Assembly: GCA_021799945.1 (NCBI GenBank)
Contig: JAJYZK010000255.1
Coordinates: forward strand, 1 to 5,186
DNA from: Acidobacteriota bacterium
GTDB lineage: Bacteria; Acidobacteriota; Terriglobia; Terriglobales; Acidobacteriaceae
Reading direction: 5' to 3'
DNA: 5,186 nucleotides
The number at the start of each line of letters is the position of its first letter. Within the stretch, counting starts at the first letter, position 1. The notes under the pieces were generated by a model. The model was not told the origin of the DNA. It saw only the letters and a program-made list of their open reading frames with translations, and did no database searches. A program made the position numbers and the translations under genes. Of this stretch, positions 1-4,993 are shown piece by piece.

Positions 1-240
1 ATCGGGCTCTCCCGGATACTGATGGGACAGCTCTCGCTCCCAAACCATCCGGTTGGCATGGGTCTGCGCGGCCTGGGCCAGAGCCGGATTCCATCGGAGC
101 GGCCCAAGTCCATGCCGGGCGCGATCGCGGTTGGCCGCATCCATCACCTGCCGGGCGTTCAAGGACTGCGCCAACGCGCCGCAGTTCATGGCGGCGGCCC
201 ACACCCCGGCAAGCAAATACGTCCAAAATCTTCCCGCCAT
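1..240 (-). CDS. Secreted CAP/SCP-domain protein, N-terminal part (runs off the left edge)
   Basis: Only the N-terminal 80 residues are in the window. Residues 1-24 (MAGRFWTYLLAG ...) form a signal peptide with a likely cleavage after GALA, before QSLNAR. The mature start, with NRDRARHGLGPLRWNPALAQ followed by AQTHANRM and a SHQYPGEP segment, is the classic opening of the CAP domain (PF00188; cysteine-rich secretory/antigen 5/PR-1 superfamily): helix 1 with N-x-x-R, the 'PLxWxxxLAxxAxxHA' stretch and the first histidine of the cavity. Bacterial CAP proteins are exported and usually of unknown activity, often linked to lipid binding or the envelope. The start at 240 is preferred because GGAG lies 5 nt upstream; an in-frame ATG at 261 would add MGSNGAR but has no Shine-Dalgarno. 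It is divergent from the kinase gene. The rest of the domain, and any further domains, lie outside the window. Confidence 0.82.
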   Translation of the reverse strand, partial: MAGRFWTYLLAGVWAAAMNCGALAQSLNARQVMDAANRDRARHGLGPLRWNPALAQAAQTHANRMVWERELSHQYPGEPD

Positions 241-456
241 TCGCGCTCCATTCGAGCCCATTAGATGCCAGTTTGATGCCCAACGGGATGACACAAAAGG
301 TGCAGTGCGCCGAACCAGAAAGCCATCCCGAGACCCGGTGGAAGCACTACTGCGTCCACAGATTGGAAGCGCCGCCCTGCTGCCGGCTCCGGCGATCTCA
401 AAGCCGCGCCTTGGCTCGCCCCGGGTATTTATGCGAGCGCCGGTTACACTGGCACA

Positions 457-1419
457 ATGACCTTCGCGTCTCAGGTTGATCTTGTCGGCGTCGGGCTCAA
501 CGCCACCGACACGATCATTTCCCTCGCCGCCTATCCCGCGCGGGGCTCCAAAGTGGAGTACCGCACCGCCGCTGTTTCTCCGGGAGGGCAGGTTGCGAGC
601 ACGGTGGTCGCCTGTCAGATGTGGGGATTGCGCACTCGCTATGTGGGCAAGCTGGGGGATGACGCGGCCGCCGACCTGCACCGTCAGGCGTTTGCGAAGG
701 CCGGAGTGGAGGCGCGGCTGGTGGTGACCCCGGGAGGCGACAGTCCGCAGTCTCTCATCCTTGTCGACGGCAGCGGCGAGCGCACCGTTTTATGCCGCCG
801 CGACGACCGGCTCACGCTCCTCCCCGCGGAGTTGGAGCGCGACTGGATTGTGAACGCGCGGGCACTGCATGTGGACGGATGCGATACCGCGGCGGCGGTG
901 CGGGCCGCCGGATGGGCGAGGGAGGCGAACATTCCCGTGGTGGCCGATCTCGACGAGGTGTATCCCGGGGTGGACGAGCTGCTGGCGTTGATCGATTATC
1001 TCGTGGTGAGCCGCGACTTCCCCTGCCGGCTGATGGGTGAGGAGGATTTGCCCACGGCGCTGCGCCTCATGCGCAGCCGCTATGGGTCCAGGGTTGCCGC
1101 CGCGACCCTGGGGCCCGGAGGCGTGCTGGCCTGGGATGGCAGTGGGTTCCTGCATCGCGCCGCCTATCAGGTTCCGGTGGTGGACACCACCGGCGCCGGC
1201 GACATCTTCCATGCCGGATTCATCTATGGCCTGCTGCAGGATTGGCCGCTGGAGCGGCAACTGGATTTCGCCTGCGCCGCCGCCGCCCTGAACTGCATGG
1301 CGGCCGGCGCCCGCGGAGGGATCCGCGGCGTAGCGGAGATTGAAGCGCTGCTGTCCTCGGCTCCGCGCTACAACACCTGCGACGGAGTCTGCGGGGAGAC
1401 CTGCAAGGGAGCGCGCTGA
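457..1419 (+). CDS. PfkB/ribokinase-family carbohydrate kinase
   Basis: A 320-residue protein, the usual length for cytoplasmic PfkB-family kinases, which transfer phosphate from ATP to a sugar or nucleoside hydroxyl. The N-terminal substrate side shows VGVGLNATD (residues 10-18), the GGQVAS motif (43-48) and GKLGDD (64-69), matching PfkB signature 1. The C-terminal signature 2 is DTTGAGD (243-249) followed by IFHAGF; D249 is the expected catalytic base and GAG forms the anion hole. The middle, with 'SLILVDGSGERT' and a 'VVADLDE' strand, recalls sugar kinases of the ribokinase/sulfofructose-kinase (YihV) type, but the substrate cannot be assigned. The tail is odd: residues 304-320 carry C308, C312 and C316 in even CxxxCxxxC spacing beyond the normal fold. 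No Shine-Dalgarno precedes the ATG; a -10-like TACACT at 445-450 ends 6 nt before it, so the transcript could be leaderless. No partner gene lies on the same strand nearby. Confidence 0.88.
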   Translation: MTFASQVDLVGVGLNATDTIISLAAYPARGSKVEYRTAAVSPGGQVASTVVACQMWGLRTRYVGKLGDDAAADLHRQAFAKAGVEARLVVTPGGDSPQSLILVDGSGERTVLCRRDDRLTLLPAELERDWIVNARALHVDGCDTAAAVRAAGWAREANIPVVADLDEVYPGVDELLALIDYLVVSRDFPCRLMGEEDLPTALRLMRSRYGSRVAAATLGPGGVLAWDGSGFLHRAAYQVPVVDTTGAGDIFHAGFIYGLLQDWPLERQLDFACAAAALNCMAAGARGGIRGVAEIEALLSSAPRYNTCDGVCGETCKGAR

Positions 1420-1453
1420 AGGCCGAGCCCCCGCGCCCGTCTGGAAAAGGTCC

Positions 1454-1577
1454 GGGAGTTTGTTGAAAAACACGCCGCAGCGCCGAGCGAGGCGCAACGG
1501 GATGGGCGCCCGCCAATCCAGATCCACAAGGGATTGGATCTTGTCCCGGCCACAGATCTGTTTTTCAATAAACTCCC
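1454..1577. repeat. MITE-like inverted-repeat element, 124 bp
   Basis: The left arm 1454-1472 (GGGAGTTTGTTGAAAAACA) is repeated inverted at 1559-1577 with 18 of 19 positions complementary; the exception (G1462/T1569) is a G-T pair. The interior holds a GCGCC/GGCGC hairpin (1480-1484/1491-1495) and nested short inverted repeats around CAATCCAGATCC/GGATTGGATCT. An extra pair, CCGTCT (1437-1442) with AGACGG (1578-1583), continues the stem outside the arms after an 11-nt one-sided bulge. No open reading frame inside looks real. Terminal GTTGAAAAAC sequences are common at insertion-sequence tips, so a non-autonomous transposable remnant is the likeliest reading. I see no target-site duplication. 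A structured RNA or terminator downstream of the kinase gene is the alternative. Confidence 0.5.
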
Positions 1578-1619
1578 AGACGGCCCGCGCCGGAAACCGG
1601 TGAATCGTTCGCTCCCGGC

Positions 1620-1651
1620 CCGCATCTATCTTGACATCAAGATAGATGCGG
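1620..1651. promoter_or_regulatory. Near-continuous 32-nt palindrome, candidate operator upstream of yceI
   Basis: The left arm 1620-1634 (CCGCATCTATCTTGA) and right arm 1637-1651 (TCAAGATAGATGCGG) are perfect reverse complements separated by only CA. The two-base spacer is too short for a good RNA hairpin loop but ideal for a dimeric DNA-binding protein. The core TATCTTGA-CA-TCAAGATA resembles the A/T-rich palindromes bound by MarR/MhqR-type repressors. The centre also spells TTGACA (1631-1636), a consensus -35 hexamer, although no good -10 sits 16-18 nt downstream. It lies 77 nt before the yceI start. Partial outer complementarity (GGCCC 1617-1621, GGGCC 1655-1659) would allow a longer stem. 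The regulator is not in the window. Confidence 0.55.
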
Positions 1652-1712
1652 CATGGGCCGCGCACAACCTCTGGGTATTCCGCCAAACAAAATGGAGCAT
1701 TCAAGAAAATTC

Positions 1713-1717
1713 AGGAG
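1713..1717 (+). promoter_or_regulatory. Shine-Dalgarno that decides the yceI start
   Basis: AGGAG lies 11 nt before ATG 1729, a slightly long spacer. It supports that ATG over an in-frame start at 1534, which would read through the MITE-like arm and the palindrome. Confidence 0.6.
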
Positions 1718-1728
1718 AACGACGAGCC

Positions 1729-2262
1729 ATGAAGACGACCTATCAGATCGATCCGGCGCACTCCAGCGCGCAATTTGTCATCCGCCATATGATGATCACC
1801 AACGTCCGCGGCGGCTTTACCGGCGTGAAGGGAACCGTGACGTGGGATCCGGAACACCCGGCCGACGCTCGAATTGAGGCCGAGATTGCCGCCGACTCGC
1901 TCAAGACGAACGACGACCAACGCGACGCTCACGTGAAGGGACCGGATTTTCTCGACGTCGCGGTCTTTCCGGCCATCACCTTCAAGAGCGGCAAGATCGC
2001 GCCCCAGGGCGAAGGCGAGTTGAGCGTAACCGGCGAGCTCACCATTCACGGCGTCACCCGGGAGATCGGGCTGCGGGTGGAGGGAATTACCGGCGAAGCC
2101 AAGGATCTCTGGGGCAACTCGCGCATCGGCGCCTCGGCCTCCACCAAAATCAAGCGCAGCGACTTCGGGCTCCTCTTCAACGCGCCTTTGGAGACCGGAG
2201 GAGTGCTGCTGGGCGACGAACTCAAGCTGGAGATCGAGGTTTCCTTAGTCAAGGTGAGCTGA
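1729..2262 (+). CDS. yceI: YceI-family lipocalin-like protein
   Basis: A 177-residue protein covering the whole YceI domain (PF04264). It opens with TYQIDPAHSSAQFVIRHMM, the family's 'D..HS...F...H' strand, followed by VRGGFTGVKGTVTWDP; central KTNDDQRDAHVKGPDFLDV (the 'r..HL...dFfd' helix) and FPAITFKS; then a GELTIHGVTREI strand and a C-terminal GDELKLEIEVSLVK strand. YceI proteins fold as an eight-stranded calycin barrel that binds long isoprenoid or other amphiphilic ligands; E. coli YceI is periplasmic and induced by alkaline pH. This copy has no signal peptide, so it is predicted to be cytoplasmic, as in many acidobacterial and actinobacterial homologues. The ATG at 1729 is chosen because the domain begins immediately after it and an AGGAG precedes it. 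The palindrome at 1620-1651 is the likely control site. The ligand is unknown. Confidence 0.93.
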   Translation: MKTTYQIDPAHSSAQFVIRHMMITNVRGGFTGVKGTVTWDPEHPADARIEAEIAADSLKTNDDQRDAHVKGPDFLDVAVFPAITFKSGKIAPQGEGELSVTGELTIHGVTREIGLRVEGITGEAKDLWGNSRIGASASTKIKRSDFGLLFNAPLETGGVLLGDELKLEIEVSLVKVS

Positions 2263-2315
2263 CGCCGCCCGCAACGGGAGCCGCATTCGCGGTCCTCGGC
2301 CGTGTGCGATATCCT

Positions 2316-2344
2316 CCTTGTGCCCCGCGCTGGAAGGCGCAAGG
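2316..2344 (+). other. Short hairpin in the leader of the dehydrogenase gene
   Basis: CCTTGTGCC (2316-2324) can pair with GGCGCAAGG (2336-2344), nine pairs including one G-U, around an 11-nt loop. It lies about 40 nt before the start codon in the 122-nt gap after yceI. There is no U-tract, so it is not a convincing terminator. It may be chance in GC-rich DNA. Confidence 0.25.
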
Positions 2345-2371
2345 GAGTCGGGGCGCGCCGGGAGCGGCCAG

Positions 2372-2376
2372 GGAGG
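2372..2376 (+). promoter_or_regulatory. Shine-Dalgarno that decides the dehydrogenase start
   Basis: GGAGG, within a purine run GGGAGGGAGAG (2371-2381), lies 8 nt before ATG 2385. An in-frame ATG at 2304 would add 27 arginine- and glycine-rich residues that do not fit the short-chain dehydrogenase fold. Confidence 0.75.
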
Positions 2377-2384
2377 GAGAGCAG

Positions 2385-3167
2385 ATGCGACTGCAAGGAC
2401 AGTCGGCGATCGTCACTGGGGCGGCGATGGGTATCGGCCAGGCCATCGCGCGGGCATTCGCGCGGGAGGGGGCCGCGGTCGCCATCGCGGATCTCGATCG
2501 CGGACAGGCGGAGGCCGCGGCGGCGGCGATGGCGCGGGAGTACGGCGCCACCTCGATGGGCTTAGCCATGGATGTGACCGACGAGAGCTCCGTCGAAGCC
2601 GGAGTGGCGGCGGTGGCGGCGGCCTTCGGCGGCGTGGACATCCTGGTGAACAACGCCGGGATCCAACATATCGCCGCGCTCGATCAGCTCGCCTTCAGCG
2701 ATTGGAAGCGCGTGCTGGCTGTGCATCTGGATGGCGCCTTTCTGGCCACCCGCGCCTGTTTGCGCCTCATGTATGCCGCGAAACATGGGGGCTGCATCTT
2801 ATTTCTCGGCTCGGTGCATTCCAAAACCGCCTCCGTGCTCAAGGCGCCCTACACCGCGGCCAAGCACGGAGTGCTGGGGCTGTGCCGCGCAGTAGCCAAA
2901 GAGGGGGCGCCGCATGGAGTGCGGTCGAACGTCATCTGTCCCGGCTTCGTGCGCACGCAACTGGTCGCCAAGCAGATTCCCGAGCAGGCTGTGCTGCGCA
3001 ACATGACCGAGGACGAGGTGGTGGCCACCATGCTGAAGGACACCCTGGACGGCCAGTTCACTGCCGCGGAGGAGGTTGCGGAGACGGCCGTCTTTCTGGC
3101 GGCGCAGAAGTCCCTGGCGCTGACCGGACAGTCCATCATGGTCAGCCATGGCTGGCTGATGGAGTAG
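2385..3167 (+). CDS. bdhA: Short-chain dehydrogenase, probable D-3-hydroxybutyrate dehydrogenase
   Basis: A 260-residue classical SDR that likely oxidises (R)-3-hydroxybutyrate to acetoacetate with NAD+ in the cytoplasm, a step of polyhydroxybutyrate and ketone-body use. The Rossmann cofactor motif is TGAAMGIG (11-18); D36 at the end of strand 2 favours NAD over NADP. NNAG is at 89-92, and the catalytic set is S143, Y156 and K160. Beyond the generic fold, NNAGIQHI, SVHSK, K153, KHGVLGL, ICPGFV and VAKQI match the 3-hydroxybutyrate dehydrogenase family. Q94, H145, K153 and Q197 correspond to the carboxylate-binding Gln94, His144, Lys152 and Gln196 known from the Pseudomonas fragi enzyme. The C-terminus, LTGQSIMVSHGWLME, replaces the usual DGGW with SHGW, as I recall from one branch of annotated homologues. 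F188 stands where that enzyme has a tryptophan (PGW), so substrate preference could differ slightly. The gene has its own strong ribosome binding site and seems monocistronic. Confidence 0.87.
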   Translation: MRLQGQSAIVTGAAMGIGQAIARAFAREGAAVAIADLDRGQAEAAAAAMAREYGATSMGLAMDVTDESSVEAGVAAVAAAFGGVDILVNNAGIQHIAALDQLAFSDWKRVLAVHLDGAFLATRACLRLMYAAKHGGCILFLGSVHSKTASVLKAPYTAAKHGVLGLCRAVAKEGAPHGVRSNVICPGFVRTQLVAKQIPEQAVLRNMTEDEVVATMLKDTLDGQFTAAEEVAETAVFLAAQKSLALTGQSIMVSHGWLME

Positions 3168-3278
3168 CTGCCCGGTTGGGGCGCGCGGCGTCATTGTCGG
3201 GAAAAGCGAAACCTGGAGCGAAGACGAAAGGGAAGGATTGGCCCAGCACGGGTGACCGGTCTCGCCTTCGCTGCGATG

Positions 3279-3305
3279 GACGGTCCGAAGGGCTCCGGAG
3301 CCGTC
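3279..3305 (+). other. Stem-loop in the 208-nt gap between the dehydrogenase and barrel genes
   Basis: GACGGTCCG (3279-3287) pairs with CGGA (3296-3299) plus CCGTC (3301-3305), nine pairs with a single bulged G at 3300 and an 8-nt loop. A second, looser pairing, AGCGAAG (3217-3223) with CTTCGCT (3266-3272), lies just upstream. No T-run follows, so a simple intrinsic terminator is unlikely. The rest of 3168-3375 shows no credible coding frame and I recognise no known riboswitch core in it. Confidence 0.3.
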
Positions 3306-3375
3306 GCCGGTGCGTCTCGCGCTGTCAGAAAACCGTAAGTTGCCGATGCCGAGCGAGGATGTTTGAATCGCTGGT

Positions 3376-4329
3376 ATGGCGTTTGATTCGTGCGGACCCT
3401 CTGCTCCGCCGCGGCTGTTCCCGAAGACTGCGGTCGTCATCCTGCTGGCCGGGCTGCTGGCTGCGAATCCCCGCTTCGCGCAAGCGTCTCCGGCAACCTT
3501 CGTCACCGCATTGCCGGTAGCCCAGAGTCAGGCCCTGCTTCGCCTCAACTGGGACACCGCATATGGGGGCCAGAACTTCACCGGCCTCCAGTTTCCGATC
3601 GACCTCGCTTATGGACTGAACGCCAAGTGGACCATCTTCACCACCTACACTCCGATGCACAGCTCGATTCGGACTCAGGCGCCCTCGGGCGGGGAGACCG
3701 TCGCCGGCGGAGGGATGGGAGACACCCTGGCGTTTATCCGATATACGCTGTTCAGCCGGGACAGCCCGAAGTCCACCGCGCGCCTCGCGCCTCTGGCCGG
3801 TCTCTCCCTGCCCAGCGGCAGCAACACGCTGCACAACGCCGCCGGCCTGCTGCCGGGGCCGATTCAGACCGGCTCCGGCGCCGTGGCGCCCTACGCGGGG
3901 GTGGCTTTCGGCCTGAACAATGCGGCGTATGGGTTCGCGGCGGACAGCACAATTCGCGCCAACCCGATCACGCGGACCGGCGTCAGTCCCGGCGATCAGT
4001 TTCGCGCCGACGGGCAGGCGGAGCTGCGTCTTACTCCGCGCACGCTGCCCGATTACGGCCTGCCCAAGGAGCTTTGGATCTCTATTGAGGAGAATTATCA
4101 GCACGATGCGCTCTCGCATACCGCCGGGCGCATCTCCCCCGGATCCGGCGGACAGAGCTTCTATCAGGACGCGGTGCTCGAATTCGCTACCCTGCATTAT
4201 GAGGTTGGCGCGGGCCTCCAGCTCCCGCTCTGGCAGGATCTGAACAGCCCGGAGGATGTGAGGGAAGACCGGCAGGTGCTGTTTTTTACGGAATACTATT
4301 TTTCCGGCTTCATGCGGCATCGGCCATGA
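3376..4329 (+). CDS. Predicted outer-membrane beta-barrel protein (transporter/MetA-like)
   Basis: A 317-residue exported protein. After an unusually long 17-residue N-region, the hydrophobic core TAVVILLAGLLAANP leads to an AQA cleavage site (after residue 37). The mature part is built of alternating hydrophobic/polar strands rich in G, Y, F, T and N (QALLRLNWDTAYGGQNF, LAYGLNAKWTIFTTYTP, GMGDTLAFIRYTLFS, APYAGVAFGLNNAAYGFA, ELWISIEENYQH, LHYEVGAGLQLPLW), typical of outer-membrane barrels. The 'GMGDTLAFIRY' strand and 'APLAGLSLPSG' resemble the Phenol_MetA_deg/'transporter' family (PF13557), whose substrates are mostly unknown. The protein ends FFTEYYFSGF plus MRHRP instead of on a terminal aromatic residue. 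The ATG at 3376 is the first usable one after an in-frame stop at 3364; the nearest Shine-Dalgarno-like GAGGA is 16 nt away, so the start is weakly supported. The next gene is translationally coupled to it. Confidence 0.68.
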   Translation: MAFDSCGPSAPPRLFPKTAVVILLAGLLAANPRFAQASPATFVTALPVAQSQALLRLNWDTAYGGQNFTGLQFPIDLAYGLNAKWTIFTTYTPMHSSIRTQAPSGGETVAGGGMGDTLAFIRYTLFSRDSPKSTARLAPLAGLSLPSGSNTLHNAAGLLPGPIQTGSGAVAPYAGVAFGLNNAAYGFAADSTIRANPITRTGVSPGDQFRADGQAELRLTPRTLPDYGLPKELWISIEENYQHDALSHTAGRISPGSGGQSFYQDAVLEFATLHYEVGAGLQLPLWQDLNSPEDVREDRQVLFFTEYYFSGFMRHRP

Positions 4330-4332
4330 GGG
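4328..4332 (+). promoter_or_regulatory. Shine-Dalgarno overlapping the barrel gene's stop codon
   Basis: GAGGG at 4328-4332 overlaps the TGA stop at 4327-4329 and lies 5 nt before ATG 4338. This layout suggests that ribosomes ending the barrel gene restart on the next one, and it favours 4338 over the overlapping ATG at 4326. Confidence 0.5.
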
Positions 4333-4337
4333 CCGCC

Positions 4338-4763
4338 ATGCGGAAGACGCTTCGCGCAGACTTCTTTCTGTTTCTCCTCGCTCTGCCTTGGGTGGCCCGG
4401 GCGCAGATCAAACCGGTCCCGGCTGCGCGCGATGGACAACGGGTGACCGCGCAACTGAATGGAGTATTTTCTCCGCGCGGCTTCTTCAACATTCTGGTGC
4501 GGCTGTACTCCCTGCCCGATCTGAAGAGCGCGCAGTTCAACCTGCGGCGCTCCTTCGTGGTGCTCGATTTTCTTCCCGGCGCCGCCCCCGTTACGGGCGA
4601 TCAGATTCAACGGATCGAGAGGGAATCGGGATATCGGTCCGGTCAGGTTCAGATTCAACGACTGCCGGAAGACAAGATGACGGAAGACGGGCCGGGATGG
4701 ATGAAGATCAAGCACCCCGATGCGAAAAACGGCCTTTCCCGCTGGGTGGAGCAGAATTTCTAG
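4338..4763 (+). CDS. Small exported protein with an HMA-like fold lacking cysteines
   Basis: A 141-residue protein I cannot assign to a named family. Residues 1-22 (MRKTLRADFFLFLLALPWVARA) are a clean signal peptide cleaved before QIKP, so it should act in the periplasm or be secreted. Residues about 36-107 follow a beta-alpha-beta-beta-alpha-beta order: RVTAQLNGVFSP, helix RGFFNILVRLYSLPD, strand LKSAQFNLR, strand SFVVLDFLPG, helix TGDQIQRIERESGY, strand GQVQIQRLP. This spacing and the closing 'I...I...GY' resemble heavy-metal-associated (HMA, PF00403) domains, but the metal loop reads GVFSPRGFF instead of GMxCxxC and the protein contains no cysteine at all. A charged tail ends in SRWVEQNF. 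An alternative ATG at 4326 overlaps the previous stop (ATGA) and would add MRAA; 4338 is preferred for its GAGGG. Pairing with the barrel suggests a periplasmic partner. The HMA likeness is inferred by eye. Confidence 0.68.
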   Translation: MRKTLRADFFLFLLALPWVARAQIKPVPAARDGQRVTAQLNGVFSPRGFFNILVRLYSLPDLKSAQFNLRRSFVVLDFLPGAAPVTGDQIQRIERESGYRSGQVQIQRLPEDKMTEDGPGWMKIKHPDAKNGLSRWVEQNF

Positions 4764-4764
4764 C

Positions 4765-4939
4765 GCATTTTCCACATTGCTATAGAGTGCAGATTCACCA
4801 TTCCTGTCATCCTGAGGTCGCCACAGCGACCGAAGGATCTCGCGGTTTGCCGGCCAAACGCAAGGTCCTTCACTACGCTACGCTCCGTTCAGGACGACAT
4901 TTTCTTGGTTCGCTGGCTCTATACTTCTCAGGAAAATGC
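4765..4939. repeat. Nested palindromic intergenic repeat (MITE-like, TGTCATCCTGAG core)
   Basis: Two inverted-repeat shells lie in the gap between convergent genes. Outer shell: GCATTTTCC (4765-4773) with GGAAAATGC (4931-4939) and TATAGAG (4781-4787) with CTCTATA (4917-4923), separated by equal 7-nt non-matching stretches. Inner shell: TGTCATCCTGAG (4805-4816) pairs with TTCAGGACGACA (4888-4899) at 11 of 12 positions, counting one G-T. Inside are a perfect GGTCGC-CACA-GCGACC hairpin (4816-4831), GAAGGATCT (4832-4840) with AGGTCCTTC (4863-4871), and GTTTG/CAAAC (4845-4849/4855-4859). The TGTCATCCTGAG/GAAGGATCT wording is familiar from abundant intergenic repeats of Acidobacteriota. The direct repeat TGCTATA (4778-4784 and 4937-4943) overlaps both outer arms. 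No coding content is evident. Confidence 0.65.
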
Positions 4940-4958
4940 TATAAGGATGCGCGCCCAC

Positions 4959-4982
4959 AGGACGCCGCCGCTACGGCGTCCT
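4959..4982. terminator. Strong hairpin between convergent genes, possible bidirectional terminator
   Basis: AGGACGCCG (4959-4967) and CGGCGTCCT (4974-4982) are perfect 9-bp arms around a 6-nt loop, 11 nt from the stop codon of the minus-strand gene and 195 nt after the plus-strand stop. Neither side carries a clear T-run, so if it terminates transcription it does so without a canonical U-tract, or with Rho. Confidence 0.45.
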
Positions 4983-4993
4983 AGGAAAAGGAT

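Noticed and set aside
53..460. Plus-strand frames across the left end
   Set aside because: They run antisense to the CAP-domain gene, whose signal peptide and domain motifs are clear, and continue into the divergent intergenic region without recognisable content.
790..1704. Long minus-strand reading frame (304 codons) across the kinase gene and the following gap
   Set aside because: It is the antisense shadow of the high-GC kinase gene, its product is rich in low-complexity R/G/A/P, it runs through the MITE-like element and palindrome, and it has no recognisable domain.
1534..1728. Upstream in-frame extension of yceI from an ATG at 1534
   Set aside because: The extra 65 residues would be translated from the inverted-repeat arm and the palindrome; the YceI domain begins right after ATG 1729, which has its own AGGAG.
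3211..3310. Cobalamin or cyclic-di-GMP riboswitch suggested by AGGGAA and GGTGACC fragments
   Set aside because: The order and spacing of the conserved boxes do not match, and the cobalamin GCCACTG box is missing.
2318..3520. 400-codon plus-strand frame overlapping the dehydrogenase gene
   Set aside because: It is out of frame with a clear SDR enzyme, and its translation is dominated by R, G and S, as expected for a shifted frame of GC-rich DNA.
3325..4320. 331-codon minus-strand frame opposite the barrel gene
   Set aside because: The plus strand here encodes a signal peptide plus patterned beta-strands; the antisense product shows no domain or export signal.
4805..4899. CRISPR-like or tRNA-like structure suggested by the multi-arm folding
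   Set aside because: There are no regularly spaced direct repeats with spacers, and no anticodon or T-arm consensus; the pattern is a single palindromic intergenic repeat.
4388..4984. 198-codon plus-strand frame over the small exported protein and the repeat
   Set aside because: It is a shifted frame of the real gene, and its 3' third is translated repeat sequence.
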